Assembly: GCF_002754375.1 (NCBI RefSeq)
Contig: NZ_PEFF01000001.1
Coordinates: forward strand, 3,182,501-3,246,500
Reading direction: 5' to 3'
DNA length: 64,000 nt
From: Variovorax sp. 54
GTDB taxonomy: Bacteria; Pseudomonadota; Gammaproteobacteria; Burkholderiales; Burkholderiaceae_C
Made by a program: the position numbers and the translations under genes. The notes beneath the pieces were generated by a model. That model had not been told where the DNA came from. It was given only the letters and a program-made list of their open reading frames with translations, and did not search any database. The stretch's first letter is position 1, and the number at the start of each line of letters is the position of its first letter. Below are positions 16,523 through 25,507 of the stretch, in pieces.

Positions 16523-17289
16523 CATGGGGGAACGGCCTGGGCCAGTGCGACGTATTCGGCCACCGGAACCTCCTCGGCGCGGCGCTGCGGATCGAACGCC
16601 CCTTCGAAGCCGTGCGTCTCCAGCCACTTGCCCAGCGTGTGCCGCAGGATCTTGCGGCGCTGGCTGAAGGCCACCTGCACGATCTCGCCGAGCCGCGCCG
16701 CGTCGACCGCCGGCGGCTGCGCGAGCGGCACCATGCGCACCACGGCGCTGTCGACACGCGGCGGCGGATCGAAGCTCTCGGGCGGCACAAACAGCACGTT
16801 TTCCATGGCGTAGCGCCACTGCAGCATCACGCTCAGGCGGCTGTAGTCCGACGTGGCAGGCTTGGCCACCATGCGGTCGATCACTTCCTTTTGCAGCATG
16901 AAGTGCTGGTCGGCGATCAGGTGGGCGTAGCCCAGCAGGTGGAACAGGATCGGCGTGGAGATGTTGTAGGGCAGGTTGCCGACCACGCGCAGCGGCTTCG
17001 GCGCGGCCTTGGCCGCGAGTTCGGCGAAGTCCACCTTGAGCACGTCGGACTCGATGACCTCGAGCTGCGGATGCTCGCGCAGCCGCTTGGCCAGGTCGCG
17101 GTCGAGCTCGATGACCGTGAGGCGGCCGAGCCGCTCGACCAGCGGCTGCGTGAGCGCCGCCAGCCCCGGCCCGATCTCGACCATCGCATCGCCGGGCTGC
17201 GGCGCGATCGCCTGCACGATCTCGTCGATGATCCCGCCGTCGGACAGAAAGTGCTGTCCGAACCGCTTTCTTGCAATGTGTTGTGCCAT
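16522..17289 (-). CDS. rsmA: 16S rRNA dimethyladenosine transferase (A1518/A1519)
   Basis: A 255-residue RsmA/KsgA enzyme that dimethylates two adjacent adenosines in the 3' hairpin of 16S rRNA with SAM. Motifs: [14 protein letters not shown] at the N-terminus, the SAM-binding [20 protein letters not shown], and the catalytic NLPYNIST; the C-terminal RNA-binding lobe includes [13 protein letters not shown]. It follows surA and lptD on the same strand, the usual order without pdxA. A terminator abuts its stop. Confidence 0.96.
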   Translation of the reverse strand: MAQHIARKRFGQHFLSDGGIIDEIVQAIAPQPGDAMVEIGPGLAALTQPLVERLGRLTVIELDRDLAKRLREHPQLEVIESDVLKVDFAELAAKAAPKPLRVVGNLPYNISTPILFHLLGYAHLIADQHFMLQKEVIDRMVAKPATSDYSRLSVMLQWRYAMENVLFVPPESFDPPPRVDSAVVRMVPLAQPPAVDAARLGEIVQVAFSQRRKILRHTLGKWLETHGFEGAFDPQRRAEEVPVAEYVALAQAVPP

Positions 17290-17315
17290 CGCGGCCTAGA
17301 ACGCTGCCGCTGCCA

Positions 17316-18722
17316 TCAGGACTGCGGCGGCTCGCGGAATTCGACATAGGCGCGCGCGCGCACTTCCTGCACCCAGGTGGTGAAAGCTTCTTCGACGCGC
17401 TGTTCGCGCAGCGCGGCACGCGCGGCTTCGCGCTGCTCCGATTGGCTCAGCTTGGCTTCGCGGCGGCCGACCACCTGGATCAGGTGGACGCCGAAGCGCG
17501 ACACCACGGGGTCGCTGATCTGGCCCGGCGTGAGCCGGTCCATGGCTTCCTCGAACTCGGGCACGAACTGGCCAGGGCGCGACCAGCCGAGATCGCCGCC
17601 TTCCTTGGCGCTCGCGTCCTGCGAGTTGTCGCGCGCCAGGCCGGCGAAGTCGGCGGTGCCGGCCTGCACGCGGCGCTTGAATTCCTGCAGCTGCGCCACC
17701 GCCTGCGCGGTCGTGCGCTTGGGGTCGTTCATCAGCAGGATGTGACGCACCTGGGTCTGGGTGATGGACGCATCCGACGAGCCCACCTGGGCCTTGGTCA
17801 GCACCTTGAGCACGTGGAAGCCGGCGCCCGAACGAACGGGCCCGGCGATGCCGTTCACCGCGGTCGATTGCGTGGCGTCGACGAACGCCGGCGGGTAGCG
17901 GTCGGCGCTGCGCAGGCCGAGCGCGCCGCCGTTGGCGCGGTCGGGCGAGTCGGAGTTCTCGCGCACCAGCTTGGCGAAGTCTTCGCCGCTGCGCGCGCGC
18001 TGTGCGAGGTCGGTGGCCTTTTTCTGTGCGGTCGCGACCTGCGCGTCGGTGGCGCTCTCGGGCACGGCCACCAGCAACTGGGCGATGTTGAGGTTGAGCA
18101 GCGCGTTGTTCTTGACGGCGTTTTCGCGCTGGTCGCGCAGGTACTCGTCGGCCTCGGTGTCGCTGATCTTGACCTTCGACTCGACCTCGCGGTCGCGCAG
18201 GCGCGTGAGCAGCAACTGGTCGCGCAGGTCGTTGCGGAACTCGCGCGGCGAGATGCCTTCGGCCGCGACGCGGCTGCGCAGCTCGGTGAGGCTGATCTCG
18301 TTCTGGCGCGCCACGGTCTGCTCGGCCTGGTCGATCGCCACGTCATCGACCTTGATGCCGTTTTCCTTCGCGAGCTGCAGCTGCGCGCGCTCGGTGATCA
18401 GGCGCTCCAGCACGAGGCGCGTGAGTTCGGCGCGCGGCACGCGCTCGGCGTCCGGGTTCTCGCGGATCAGGCGCGTGACACGCGACTGCACCTCGGTGTT
18501 GGTGATGGGCTCGGAGTTGACCAGCGCCACGATGTACTCGGCCGAGCGCTGCACCGGCGCCGCCGCGGGGCCGGCGGCAGGGCGGGCTGCCGGCGGAATG
18601 ATCCGGGGACCGGAACGCATGATGTCCGTGATGCCGCTGCCGGAACGAAAGCCCTGTGCGCCGGCCGTTGCGGCGATGGCCGCAAGGCAACCCAGGGTGA
18701 TGAGGGAACGGATGTGTTTCAT
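17316..18722 (-). CDS. surA: Periplasmic chaperone / peptidyl-prolyl isomerase SurA
   Basis: A 468-residue SurA homologue that escorts unfolded outer-membrane proteins, LptD included, to the BAM complex. It has a signal peptide (residues 1-23, ending TAGAQ), an N-terminal SurA_N domain (YIVALVNSEPITNTEVQSR) and two parvulin repeats, the second with TQVRHILLMND and FGVHLIQVVGRR. An extra Pro/Ala linker (PPAARPAAGPAAAP) follows the signal peptide. It lies directly between lptD and rsmA, probably in one operon. Confidence 0.95.
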   Translation of the reverse strand: MKHIRSLITLGCLAAIAATAGAQGFRSGSGITDIMRSGPRIIPPAARPAAGPAAAPVQRSAEYIVALVNSEPITNTEVQSRVTRLIRENPDAERVPRAELTRLVLERLITERAQLQLAKENGIKVDDVAIDQAEQTVARQNEISLTELRSRVAAEGISPREFRNDLRDQLLLTRLRDREVESKVKISDTEADEYLRDQRENAVKNNALLNLNIAQLLVAVPESATDAQVATAQKKATDLAQRARSGEDFAKLVRENSDSPDRANGGALGLRSADRYPPAFVDATQSTAVNGIAGPVRSGAGFHVLKVLTKAQVGSSDASITQTQVRHILLMNDPKRTTAQAVAQLQEFKRRVQAGTADFAGLARDNSQDASAKEGGDLGWSRPGQFVPEFEEAMDRLTPGQISDPVVSRFGVHLIQVVGRREAKLSQSEQREAARAALREQRVEEAFTTWVQEVRARAYVEFREPPQS

Positions 18723-18741
18723 GGCGTGAACGGTCGTCGTT

Positions 18742-21336
18742 TCAGTCGTAATTGGTGAAGCGGCTCGGGGCTTCGGTCGGTTGACGCAGCGGCTGGTAGC
18801 GTTGGATGTTCTGCCGCAAGGCCTGCATCGGGCTCGATCCGATGCTGGAGAAACCGACGAATTCGAGCTGGAACATGATGCGGGTGTTGGCCGTCACCTG
18901 GCCGGTGGTGATGCGCTGCAACACCACGCGGCTGATCCAGCAGCAACCGTCGTACTCGACCCCGAGCACGCCGTCCGTGAGCTTCTTGTCCTGCAGGCTG
19001 TAGTTCAGGCGACCCACGGCGTACCAGCGTCCACCGCCTTCGCCCTTGCCCGGACCGAGGTCCTTGTTGCCCTTGTCGCCCCACAGGTCGTTGAGCGGCC
19101 ATTGCCAGCCGAAGTCGATCGACTTGTTGCCGTCGGTGGCCGTGGGCGTGCTCGGTGCCTGGTAGCGGAAGGCGGCGCTGAGGTTGCGGTACGGCCCCGG
19201 GTTGTAGCGCGCGCTGATCGCACTGCGCGTGGACCGGCGCGAATCGGGGTTGTACTGCAGCAGCGTGTCCAGGCTCCACTTGGGCGTCCAGTTGATCTGG
19301 GCGCCCAGCAGCAGGTCGCTGGTGCGGTCGGTGACCGGCGCGACGCCCGGCAGCGTGACCTTCTGGTCGGCAAAACGGAAGCGCTGCGCGATGCCGAAGC
19401 GCACGGCTTCCACGCCGGTGCCCGGGTCGATCAGGCGGGACGTGACGCCCAGCGTGAGCGCGTTGGTGTCCGAGATGCGGTCAGCACCCGAGAACGCGTT
19501 CTCGGTGTAGATGGTCGCAAAGCTGAAGTCGTTGGCCGCCGAATCGTAGTTCGGCAGCATGCTCTGGTTGCGGTACGGCGTGTACACGTAGTACGCGCGC
19601 GGCTCCAGCGTCTGGCGGAAGGCACGGCCGAAGTAGTTGGCGTCGCGCTCGAAGACCAGGCCGCTGTCGAGGCTGAAGGTCGGCACGACGCGGTTCGACG
19701 AGGTCTGGAAGAAGTACAACTGGCTCGGGTTGTACGGCATCCCGTTCACGTAGTCGACGCCATTGACCGACACCTTCGGAATGGACGACTGCGGCAGGTA
19801 GTAGTTGTACGAGGTCGCGTGCAACTGCAGCTTGGGAATGACGAACGAACTCGGCGTGAGGAACGGCCGGCTGATCGCCGCCTGCGCGAACACACGGTCG
19901 CCATCGGGCTGCGACTGCTGATTGAGGTCGAAGCCGGGCTGGCCGGCCAGGATGCTGTTGACGCGAAAGCGCGAGTAGTCGGTGTTCAGCGAGACGTCGA
20001 AACCGTGCCAGTCGTACTTGGCGTAGTTGGCCGTGATCTGCGGCACGCGGTCATACGACGGCACGACCGGCGACAGGTTGTACTGCAGCGTCTGATAGCG
20101 CAGGGCGCGCACGGCGCCGCTCCAGTCGCCCTTGGTCCAGTTCAGCGAACCCTCGCTCGGCAGCTGACGCTGCGCCAGCGTCGGCGTGCGCGTGAAGTCG
20201 CGCCAGTAGTCGTTGTCGCTGACGCGGTTGATGTTGACGTTGGCGGACATCGAATCCAGCCCCAGCGCCTTGGCGTCGAAGTCGTGGTGATGGTTGAGCC
20301 ACAGGCCCCAGCGCTTGCTGCTGTCGGGCGGCTTGCCGAAGTTCAGGTCCTTGAGCGCGATCTCGCCGTTGTTCAGCTTCTGCAGCTGCTCGGCGCGCGC
20401 CTCGTTGTAACGCTGGCCCACGAGACGGTCGCTGCCCATCAGGTCCAGGCGGATGCTGCCGCTGTAGTCCTTCTCGAGGTAGCGGAATTCATTGGCCAGG
20501 TTGAGCCCGCGCTTGCTCATCAGCGTGGGCGTGAAGGTGGCATCGCGGTTGGGCGCGATGTTCCAGTAGTAGGGCTGCGCGACCTCGAAACCGTTGGTGT
20601 TGTCCAGCCCGATGGTGGGCGGCAGCAGGCCGCTCTTGCGCTCGTTCGACAGCGGGAAGGTCACGCGCGGAATCGGCGGCGTCGTGATGCCCATGAAGCT
20701 CATGCGCGCATCGATGGCGACACCTTCGTTTTCCTCGGTGTCGGTGGTCAGCGTGGCGGCGGTCAGCAGCCAGGCCGGCATCCAGCCGGGGAAGTCTTCG
20801 CGGCGGCAGGTGGTGTAGCTGGCGCGCCGCGCGATGGACACGTTGGAGTCGACGAAGTCGATGCGCTCGGCCTCGCCGTGGCCGCCGGTCGCGAGGAAGC
20901 GGTAGCGCACGTTGTTGAAGAAGCCCTCGAAGGTCTCGAGCTTGAGTTCGAGCTCGGGGCCTTCGTACACGTTGCCGGCCTGGTTGACCCGCACATTGCC
21001 GGTGGCCTTGGCGCGGTCGTCGGGCTGGTAGTACTCGAGCCGGTCGGCCGTGATGGCGAGCGGGCCGCGGCGCAGCGTGGCGTTGCCCTCGATGACGGTC
21101 TCCAGGTCGGGGCGGCCGGAAATGCGGTCGCCGGTGACCAGGCTGGGCAGCTGGCTGCGTTGAACGGGCGAGAGCGTCTCGGTGAGCAGCGGCGTGCGCT
21201 TGAGCGTGAGCGGTCCGTCGAGGACGCCGGCCTGCTGGGCGAAGGCGCCATGCGCGTGCAGCAACGCCAGCGACAGCACGGCCAGTGGCAGCGGCGGGCT
21301 CGAACGTCGCAAGGCAGCGCGTGGGGTCGTAGGCAT
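18742..21336 (-). CDS. lptD: LPS-assembly outer-membrane protein LptD
   Basis: An 864-residue LptD that, with LptE, inserts LPS in the outer leaflet. It has a signal peptide (LALLHAHGAFAQ), an N-terminal OstA/LptA-like jellyroll (residues ~60-200, ITADRLEYYQPDDRAKATGN) and a long beta-barrel. The double cysteine GCCWISRVV near the C-terminus is the conserved disulfide pair. The start ATG at 21336 precedes the signal peptide; the longer frame upstream is not conserved. It is divergent from the sugar kinase gene and upstream of its chaperone gene surA. Confidence 0.95.
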   Translation of the reverse strand: MPTTPRAALRRSSPPLPLAVLSLALLHAHGAFAQQAGVLDGPLTLKRTPLLTETLSPVQRSQLPSLVTGDRISGRPDLETVIEGNATLRRGPLAITADRLEYYQPDDRAKATGNVRVNQAGNVYEGPELELKLETFEGFFNNVRYRFLATGGHGEAERIDFVDSNVSIARRASYTTCRREDFPGWMPAWLLTAATLTTDTEENEGVAIDARMSFMGITTPPIPRVTFPLSNERKSGLLPPTIGLDNTNGFEVAQPYYWNIAPNRDATFTPTLMSKRGLNLANEFRYLEKDYSGSIRLDLMGSDRLVGQRYNEARAEQLQKLNNGEIALKDLNFGKPPDSSKRWGLWLNHHHDFDAKALGLDSMSANVNINRVSDNDYWRDFTRTPTLAQRQLPSEGSLNWTKGDWSGAVRALRYQTLQYNLSPVVPSYDRVPQITANYAKYDWHGFDVSLNTDYSRFRVNSILAGQPGFDLNQQSQPDGDRVFAQAAISRPFLTPSSFVIPKLQLHATSYNYYLPQSSIPKVSVNGVDYVNGMPYNPSQLYFFQTSSNRVVPTFSLDSGLVFERDANYFGRAFRQTLEPRAYYVYTPYRNQSMLPNYDSAANDFSFATIYTENAFSGADRISDTNALTLGVTSRLIDPGTGVEAVRFGIAQRFRFADQKVTLPGVAPVTDRTSDLLLGAQINWTPKWSLDTLLQYNPDSRRSTRSAISARYNPGPYRNLSAAFRYQAPSTPTATDGNKSIDFGWQWPLNDLWGDKGNKDLGPGKGEGGGRWYAVGRLNYSLQDKKLTDGVLGVEYDGCCWISRVVLQRITTGQVTANTRIMFQLEFVGFSSIGSSPMQALRQNIQRYQPLRQPTEAPSRFTNYD

Positions 21337-21468
21337 CGATTCGGAACGAAAGATCGTCGGGACGGCGCGGCAAGCCGGCGGGTTGCGGGGTCCGGCAGCC
21401 ACCCCGCCCGGCCGGATCGGCCTTGGGAAGGGATGCCGCGCCAGGCGGATTTGTAGAATTGATTATCC

Positions 21469-22566
21469 ATGACAGCACCTTCGACCCCAGCGTCCACGAC
21501 CCCACACCCCGACCAGGCCATTCTCTGGACAGATCCGCAGCGGGCCGAAGCGTTCCAGGGCTGGCTGGCCGGCATCGCCGACACCCGGCAGCTGCGCCCG
21601 GACACCGTGCGGCTGGCCTCGGCCGACGCCAGCTTCCGCCGCTACTTCCGCCTGGACACCACCGACGGCGGCACGCGCATCGTGATGGACGCCCCGCCCG
21701 ACAAGGAAAACAGCGCCCCCTTCGTGCAGGTGGCACAGCTGATGACCGAGGCCGGCGTGACCGCGCCGCAGGTGCTCGAATGGGACCGCGACCACGGTTT
21801 TTTGCTCCTCGACGACCTGGGCCGCCAGACCATGCTCGACGTGATCGACCCGGCCCATCCCGACGCCAACCGGCCGCTCTACGACCAGGCCATCGATGCG
21901 CTGATCCGCTGGCAGCTGGCCTCCAAACCCGGCGTGCTGCCGCCTTACGACCGGGCGCTGCTCGAGCGCGAACTGGCGCTCTTTCCCGAGTGGTACATCG
22001 GCAAACACCGCGGCGTGGCCGTCGAAGGCCAGCTGAAGGAGCGGCTGGACCGCGCCTTCGCGCTGATCGTCGAGAACAACCTCGCGTCGCCGAGCGTGTA
22101 CGTGCACCGCGATTTCATGCCGCGCAACCTCATGGTGGGCAGCGATGCCGGCCAGCCGCTGGGCGTGCTCGACTTCCAGGACGCGGTCTACGGCCCGATC
22201 ACCTACGACATCGCCAGCCTCATGCGCGACGCCTTCCTCAGCTGGGACGAGGAGTTCGTGCTCGACATCACCATCCGCTACTGGAACGCCGCGCGCAAGG
22301 CCGGTCTGCCGGTCGACGAAGACTTCGGCGCCTTCTACCGCGCGGTCGAATGGATGGGCCTGCAGCGCCACCTCAAGGTCGCCGGCATCTTCGCGCGCCT
22401 CACGCTGCGCGACGGCAAGCCGCGCTACCTGGCCGATACGCCGCGCTTCATTGCCTACATCCGCGCCACGGCCAGCCGCTACATCGAGCTGAAGCCGTTG
22501 CTGCGCGTGATCGACGAAGTCGAGGGCACCACGGCCGTCACCGGCTTCGCCTACGGCCGAGTCTGA
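21469..22566 (+). CDS. amgK: AmgK-type N-acetylmuramate/N-acetylglucosamine kinase
   Basis: A 365-residue aminoglycoside phosphotransferase-fold kinase. Hallmarks are the catalytic loop VYVHRDFMPRNLMV, the metal-binding GVLDFQDAVYGPITYDIASL and the N-terminal ASFRRYFRL strand. Divergent pairing with lptD is the classical location of amgK, which phosphorylates recycled cell-wall amino sugars at the anomeric position. Its usual partner murU is not next to it; rsmE follows instead. The kinase fold is certain, the AmgK role likely. Confidence 0.82.
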   Translation: MTAPSTPASTTPHPDQAILWTDPQRAEAFQGWLAGIADTRQLRPDTVRLASADASFRRYFRLDTTDGGTRIVMDAPPDKENSAPFVQVAQLMTEAGVTAPQVLEWDRDHGFLLLDDLGRQTMLDVIDPAHPDANRPLYDQAIDALIRWQLASKPGVLPPYDRALLERELALFPEWYIGKHRGVAVEGQLKERLDRAFALIVENNLASPSVYVHRDFMPRNLMVGSDAGQPLGVLDFQDAVYGPITYDIASLMRDAFLSWDEEFVLDITIRYWNAARKAGLPVDEDFGAFYRAVEWMGLQRHLKVAGIFARLTLRDGKPRYLADTPRFIAYIRATASRYIELKPLLRVIDEVEGTTAVTGFAYGRV

Positions 22567-22645
22567 AGAGAAACTGAAAAAGTCGTAAAAAGAAAATCGC
22601 TGTAGCGCCCGCACCACGGGCGCCGTCGGCTCCTGATTTCATAGC

Positions 22646-23377
22646 ATGCCCCGTTTTCACTGCTCCGTGCCGCTGACCGCCGGCGCCAGCCTGGCGCTGC
22701 CGCCGGGCGCCGCGCGCCATGTGCAGGTGCTGCGCATGCAGCCCGGCGACACCCTCACCCTGTTCGACGGCGCGGGCGGCGAGTACGCCGCGACGGTCGA
22801 GCGCATGGGCCGCAGCGAGGTCGCCGTGGCGGTCGGCGCCCACACGGCGGTGGAGCGCGAAGCGGCCCGCGCCGTGCACCTCGCGGTCGGCATGCCGGCC
22901 AACGAGCGCATGGACTGGCTGGTCGAAAAGGCCACCGAACTTGGTGTGACCAGCATCCAGCCGCTGGCCACGGCGCACGGCGTGCTGCGCCTGGCGGGCG
23001 AACGCGCCGAGAAAAAACGGGCGCACTGGGAAGCCATTGCCGTCGCGGCCTGTGAGCAATGCGGACGCAACCGCGTGCCGGTGATTCATCCGGTGCAGTC
23101 TTTTGCGGGCTGGCTCGGCGGCGCTGCCGCCTCCGGCGCCGCGACGACGCGCCTCGTCCTGAGCCTGGCCGACGGCACGCGCGCTGTTGCCGCCGTGGCC
23201 GCAGAGACACCCACCACGCAACCGGCGCTCGTACTCAGCGGCCCCGAAGGCGGCCTCAGCGCCACCGAGGAACAAGACGCCATCGCGCGCGGCTTCGCAC
23301 CGGCCACGCTCGGCGCGCGGGTGCTGCGCGCCGAAACCGCAGCGCTCGCCGCGCTGGTGTCGCTCATCGGCGCCTGA
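22646..23377 (+). CDS. rsmE: 16S rRNA (uracil-1498-N3)-methyltransferase
   Basis: A 243-residue SPOUT methyltransferase starting MPRFHCSVPL. The RNA-binding PUA-like N-terminus has HVQVLRMQPGDTLTLFDGAG; the C-terminal trefoil-knot region has ALVLSGPEGGLSATEEQDAI and LGARVLRAETAALAAL, the SAM-site signatures of RsmE. It methylates U1498 of 16S rRNA. It follows the kinase gene by about 80 bases. Confidence 0.95.
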   Translation: MPRFHCSVPLTAGASLALPPGAARHVQVLRMQPGDTLTLFDGAGGEYAATVERMGRSEVAVAVGAHTAVEREAARAVHLAVGMPANERMDWLVEKATELGVTSIQPLATAHGVLRLAGERAEKKRAHWEAIAVAACEQCGRNRVPVIHPVQSFAGWLGGAAASGAATTRLVLSLADGTRAVAAVAAETPTTQPALVLSGPEGGLSATEEQDAIARGFAPATLGARVLRAETAALAALVSLIGA

Positions 23378-23480
23378 GCCGTCCCGGGGGGTTTTCCGCG
23401 AGGCGCGAACCAGGCGCCTGCGGAACAATGGCCGCTTCCATTTCCTTGTTCAATCCGCCTCCCGGAAGGACCGCTCCCTC

Positions 23481-24836
23481 ATGCCTCGTTCATCCCGCGC
23501 GTTTCGTCTCGCCCCTCTCGTTCTGGCCGCGCTGTGCGCAATGCCCGTCGTCCACGCCCAGAGCCAGGCCGTTGCGCCCACGCCGGCGCAGGTCAGCCCC
23601 GCGGTCGACCAGGCCTACACCCAGCTCATGGCTTCGCCCGCGATCCGCAAGCTGCTCGAATCGGTCAAGGCCGACCACGAGCGCACGGTCGAAGAACTGA
23701 AGACGCTGACCGAGATCGAGGCGCCGCCCTTCAAGGAACAGAAGCGCGCCGAAGCCTTCCTGGCGCGCATGAGGGCGCTCGGCCTGTCCGACGCAAAGAT
23801 CGACGCCGAAGGCAACGTGGTCGGCCTGCGCAAGGGCACGGGCAACGGCCCCAAGCTGCTGATCTCGGCGCACCTCGATACGGTCTTTCCGGCCGGCACC
23901 GACGTGAAGGTGAAGGAGCGCGACGGCAAGCTCTTCGCACCCGGCATCGGCGACGACACGCGCGGCCTGTCGGTGCTGCTGTCGTGGCTCAAGGTGCTCA
24001 ACGACAACAAGATCCAGACCGTGGGCGACCTGATGATCGTCGCCAACGTCGGCGAGGAAGAGCTGGGCAACCTGCGCGGCATGAAGGCCATCTTCCGCGA
24101 CCACCTCGACATCGACGGCATGGTCGGCCTCGAGCCCTCGCCCGACGGCCACGTGCTCGTGCTCGGCACCGCAAGCCACCGCTACGAGGTCACCTTCAAG
24201 GGCCCGGGCGGCCACAGCTTCGGCGCCTTCGGCCAGGTGCCCAGCGCGATCCACGGCATGGGCCGCGCCATCGCCAAGATCGCCGAGGTGCGCACGCCCA
24301 GCTTCCCCAAGACCACGTTCACCGTCGGCACCGTGGGCGGCGGCACGTCGGTGAACACCATCGCGCCCGATGCGCGCATGGCCATCGACATCCGCTCGGA
24401 CGACATGGCCTCGCTGCTCGAGACCGAGAAAAAAATCCTCGCCACGCTCGACGAGGCCGTGGCGGAAGAGAACAAGCGCTGGAACGTGAGCAGCCTGAGC
24501 GTGAGCACCAAGCTCATCGGCGACCGCCCGGGTGGCCGCACGGCGCCCGACTCGGTGATCGTCGAGGCCGCCACGCGCGCCAACAGTGCTTTTGGCCACA
24601 AGACGCTGTTGCGTGGCGGCAGCACGGATGCGAACGTTCCCATTTCGCTGGGCATCCCGGCCATCATCATCGGCGGCGGCGGCAAGTCGGGCGGATTCCA
24701 CTCGCTGGCCGAGTCGATCGACGTGACAGATGCATGGAAAGGCGCGCAGAATTCGCTCGTCACCGTGCTCGGTCTGGTCGGTGTGCAGGGTGTGAGCCCC
24801 GCGCTCCTGCCGAAACGCGCAGCACGCAGCAAGTAA
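23481..24836 (+). CDS. Exported M20 family metallopeptidase
   Basis: A 451-residue zinc peptidase with a signal peptide (LVLAALCAMPVVHAQ). M20 metal-ligand and catalytic motifs are present: SAHLDTVFPAGT (His), GIGDDTRGL (Asp), NVGEEELGNLRG (catalytic and ligand Glu), and the dimerisation domain with KGPGGHSFGAF. The His ligand near the C-terminus falls in GGGGKSGGFHSLAES. Specificity for small peptides or acylated amino acids is typical but not determinable. The ATG at 23481 precedes the signal peptide; upstream frame is rsmE shadow. Confidence 0.88.
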   Translation: MPRSSRAFRLAPLVLAALCAMPVVHAQSQAVAPTPAQVSPAVDQAYTQLMASPAIRKLLESVKADHERTVEELKTLTEIEAPPFKEQKRAEAFLARMRALGLSDAKIDAEGNVVGLRKGTGNGPKLLISAHLDTVFPAGTDVKVKERDGKLFAPGIGDDTRGLSVLLSWLKVLNDNKIQTVGDLMIVANVGEEELGNLRGMKAIFRDHLDIDGMVGLEPSPDGHVLVLGTASHRYEVTFKGPGGHSFGAFGQVPSAIHGMGRAIAKIAEVRTPSFPKTTFTVGTVGGGTSVNTIAPDARMAIDIRSDDMASLLETEKKILATLDEAVAEENKRWNVSSLSVSTKLIGDRPGGRTAPDSVIVEAATRANSAFGHKTLLRGGSTDANVPISLGIPAIIIGGGGKSGGFHSLAESIDVTDAWKGAQNSLVTVLGLVGVQGVSPALLPKRAARSK

Positions 24837-24936
24837 TTTGTCACGTTGCCCGTTCGAAAGTGGCCGCGCCACTTTCGGCGAGCGGGTCGCCACATTGGAA
24901 AATGTGAGCGTTTCTGTCACACACCAAGGAATGGTC

Positions 24937-25401
24937 ATGGGTTTGCTCGATTCGGTACTCGGTCAGGTGCTTGGAGGCGCTGGACAACAGCAGCAACCGC
25001 AAGGCGGTGGCCTCGGGGGATTGGGAGATCTCGGAGGCCTCGCCGGCGCACTGGGCGGCCTGCTTGCCAACAACGGCGGGCAGGGCGGCCTCGGCGGCAT
25101 GGTCTCGAAATTCGAGCAGGCGGGCATGGGCGACGTGATCGGCTCGTGGATCGGCAACGGCGAAAACAAGCAGGTCTCGGGCGATCAGCTGCAGAACGCG
25201 TTGGGCGGCGACACGATCGCCGCCATCGCTTCCAAACTCGGCATCAACGCACAAATGTTGCTGCCGATGCTGGCGACCATGCTGCCGGCCCTCATCAACC
25301 AGCTCACGCCGCAGGGCAAGGTGCCCGAGCAAGGCCTCGGCAACCATGACGACCTGCTGGGCTCGCTCAGCGGTCTGCTGCAAGGCAACAAGCCGACCTG
25401 A
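24937..25401 (+). CDS. YidB-like DUF937 family protein
   Basis: A 154-residue protein starting MGLLDSVLGQVLGG, Gly/Gln/Leu-rich in the first 60 residues, then a conserved core (WIGNGENKQVSGDQLQNALG, ASKLGINAQMLLPMLATMLP) matching the YidB/DUF937 family. Function unknown. AAGGA six bases before the ATG at 24937 decides the start. An intrinsic terminator follows. Confidence 0.82.
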   Translation: MGLLDSVLGQVLGGAGQQQQPQGGGLGGLGDLGGLAGALGGLLANNGGQGGLGGMVSKFEQAGMGDVIGSWIGNGENKQVSGDQLQNALGGDTIAAIASKLGINAQMLLPMLATMLPALINQLTPQGKVPEQGLGNHDDLLGSLSGLLQGNKPT

Positions 25402-25437
25402 CCTGCCACCCGGCAAATTTCCATTCTCAGAATTCCG

Positions 25438-25461
25438 GCGCCCGCGAGGGCGCTTTTTTTT
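25438..25461 (+). terminator. Intrinsic terminator after the YidB-like gene
   Basis: GCGCCC and GGGCGC arms around a GCGA tetraloop are followed by eight T residues, a canonical rho-independent terminator. Confidence 0.9.
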
Positions 25462-25507
25462 GGCCGGTGCCTTGCCTTCGTCGCCCAATCGCGTAGAACC
25501 GCGCCCC

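Noticed and set aside
18781..21456. Long plus-strand open frame opposite lptD
   Set aside because: It mirrors lptD; the minus-strand frame has full LptD signatures, so the opposite is a shadow.
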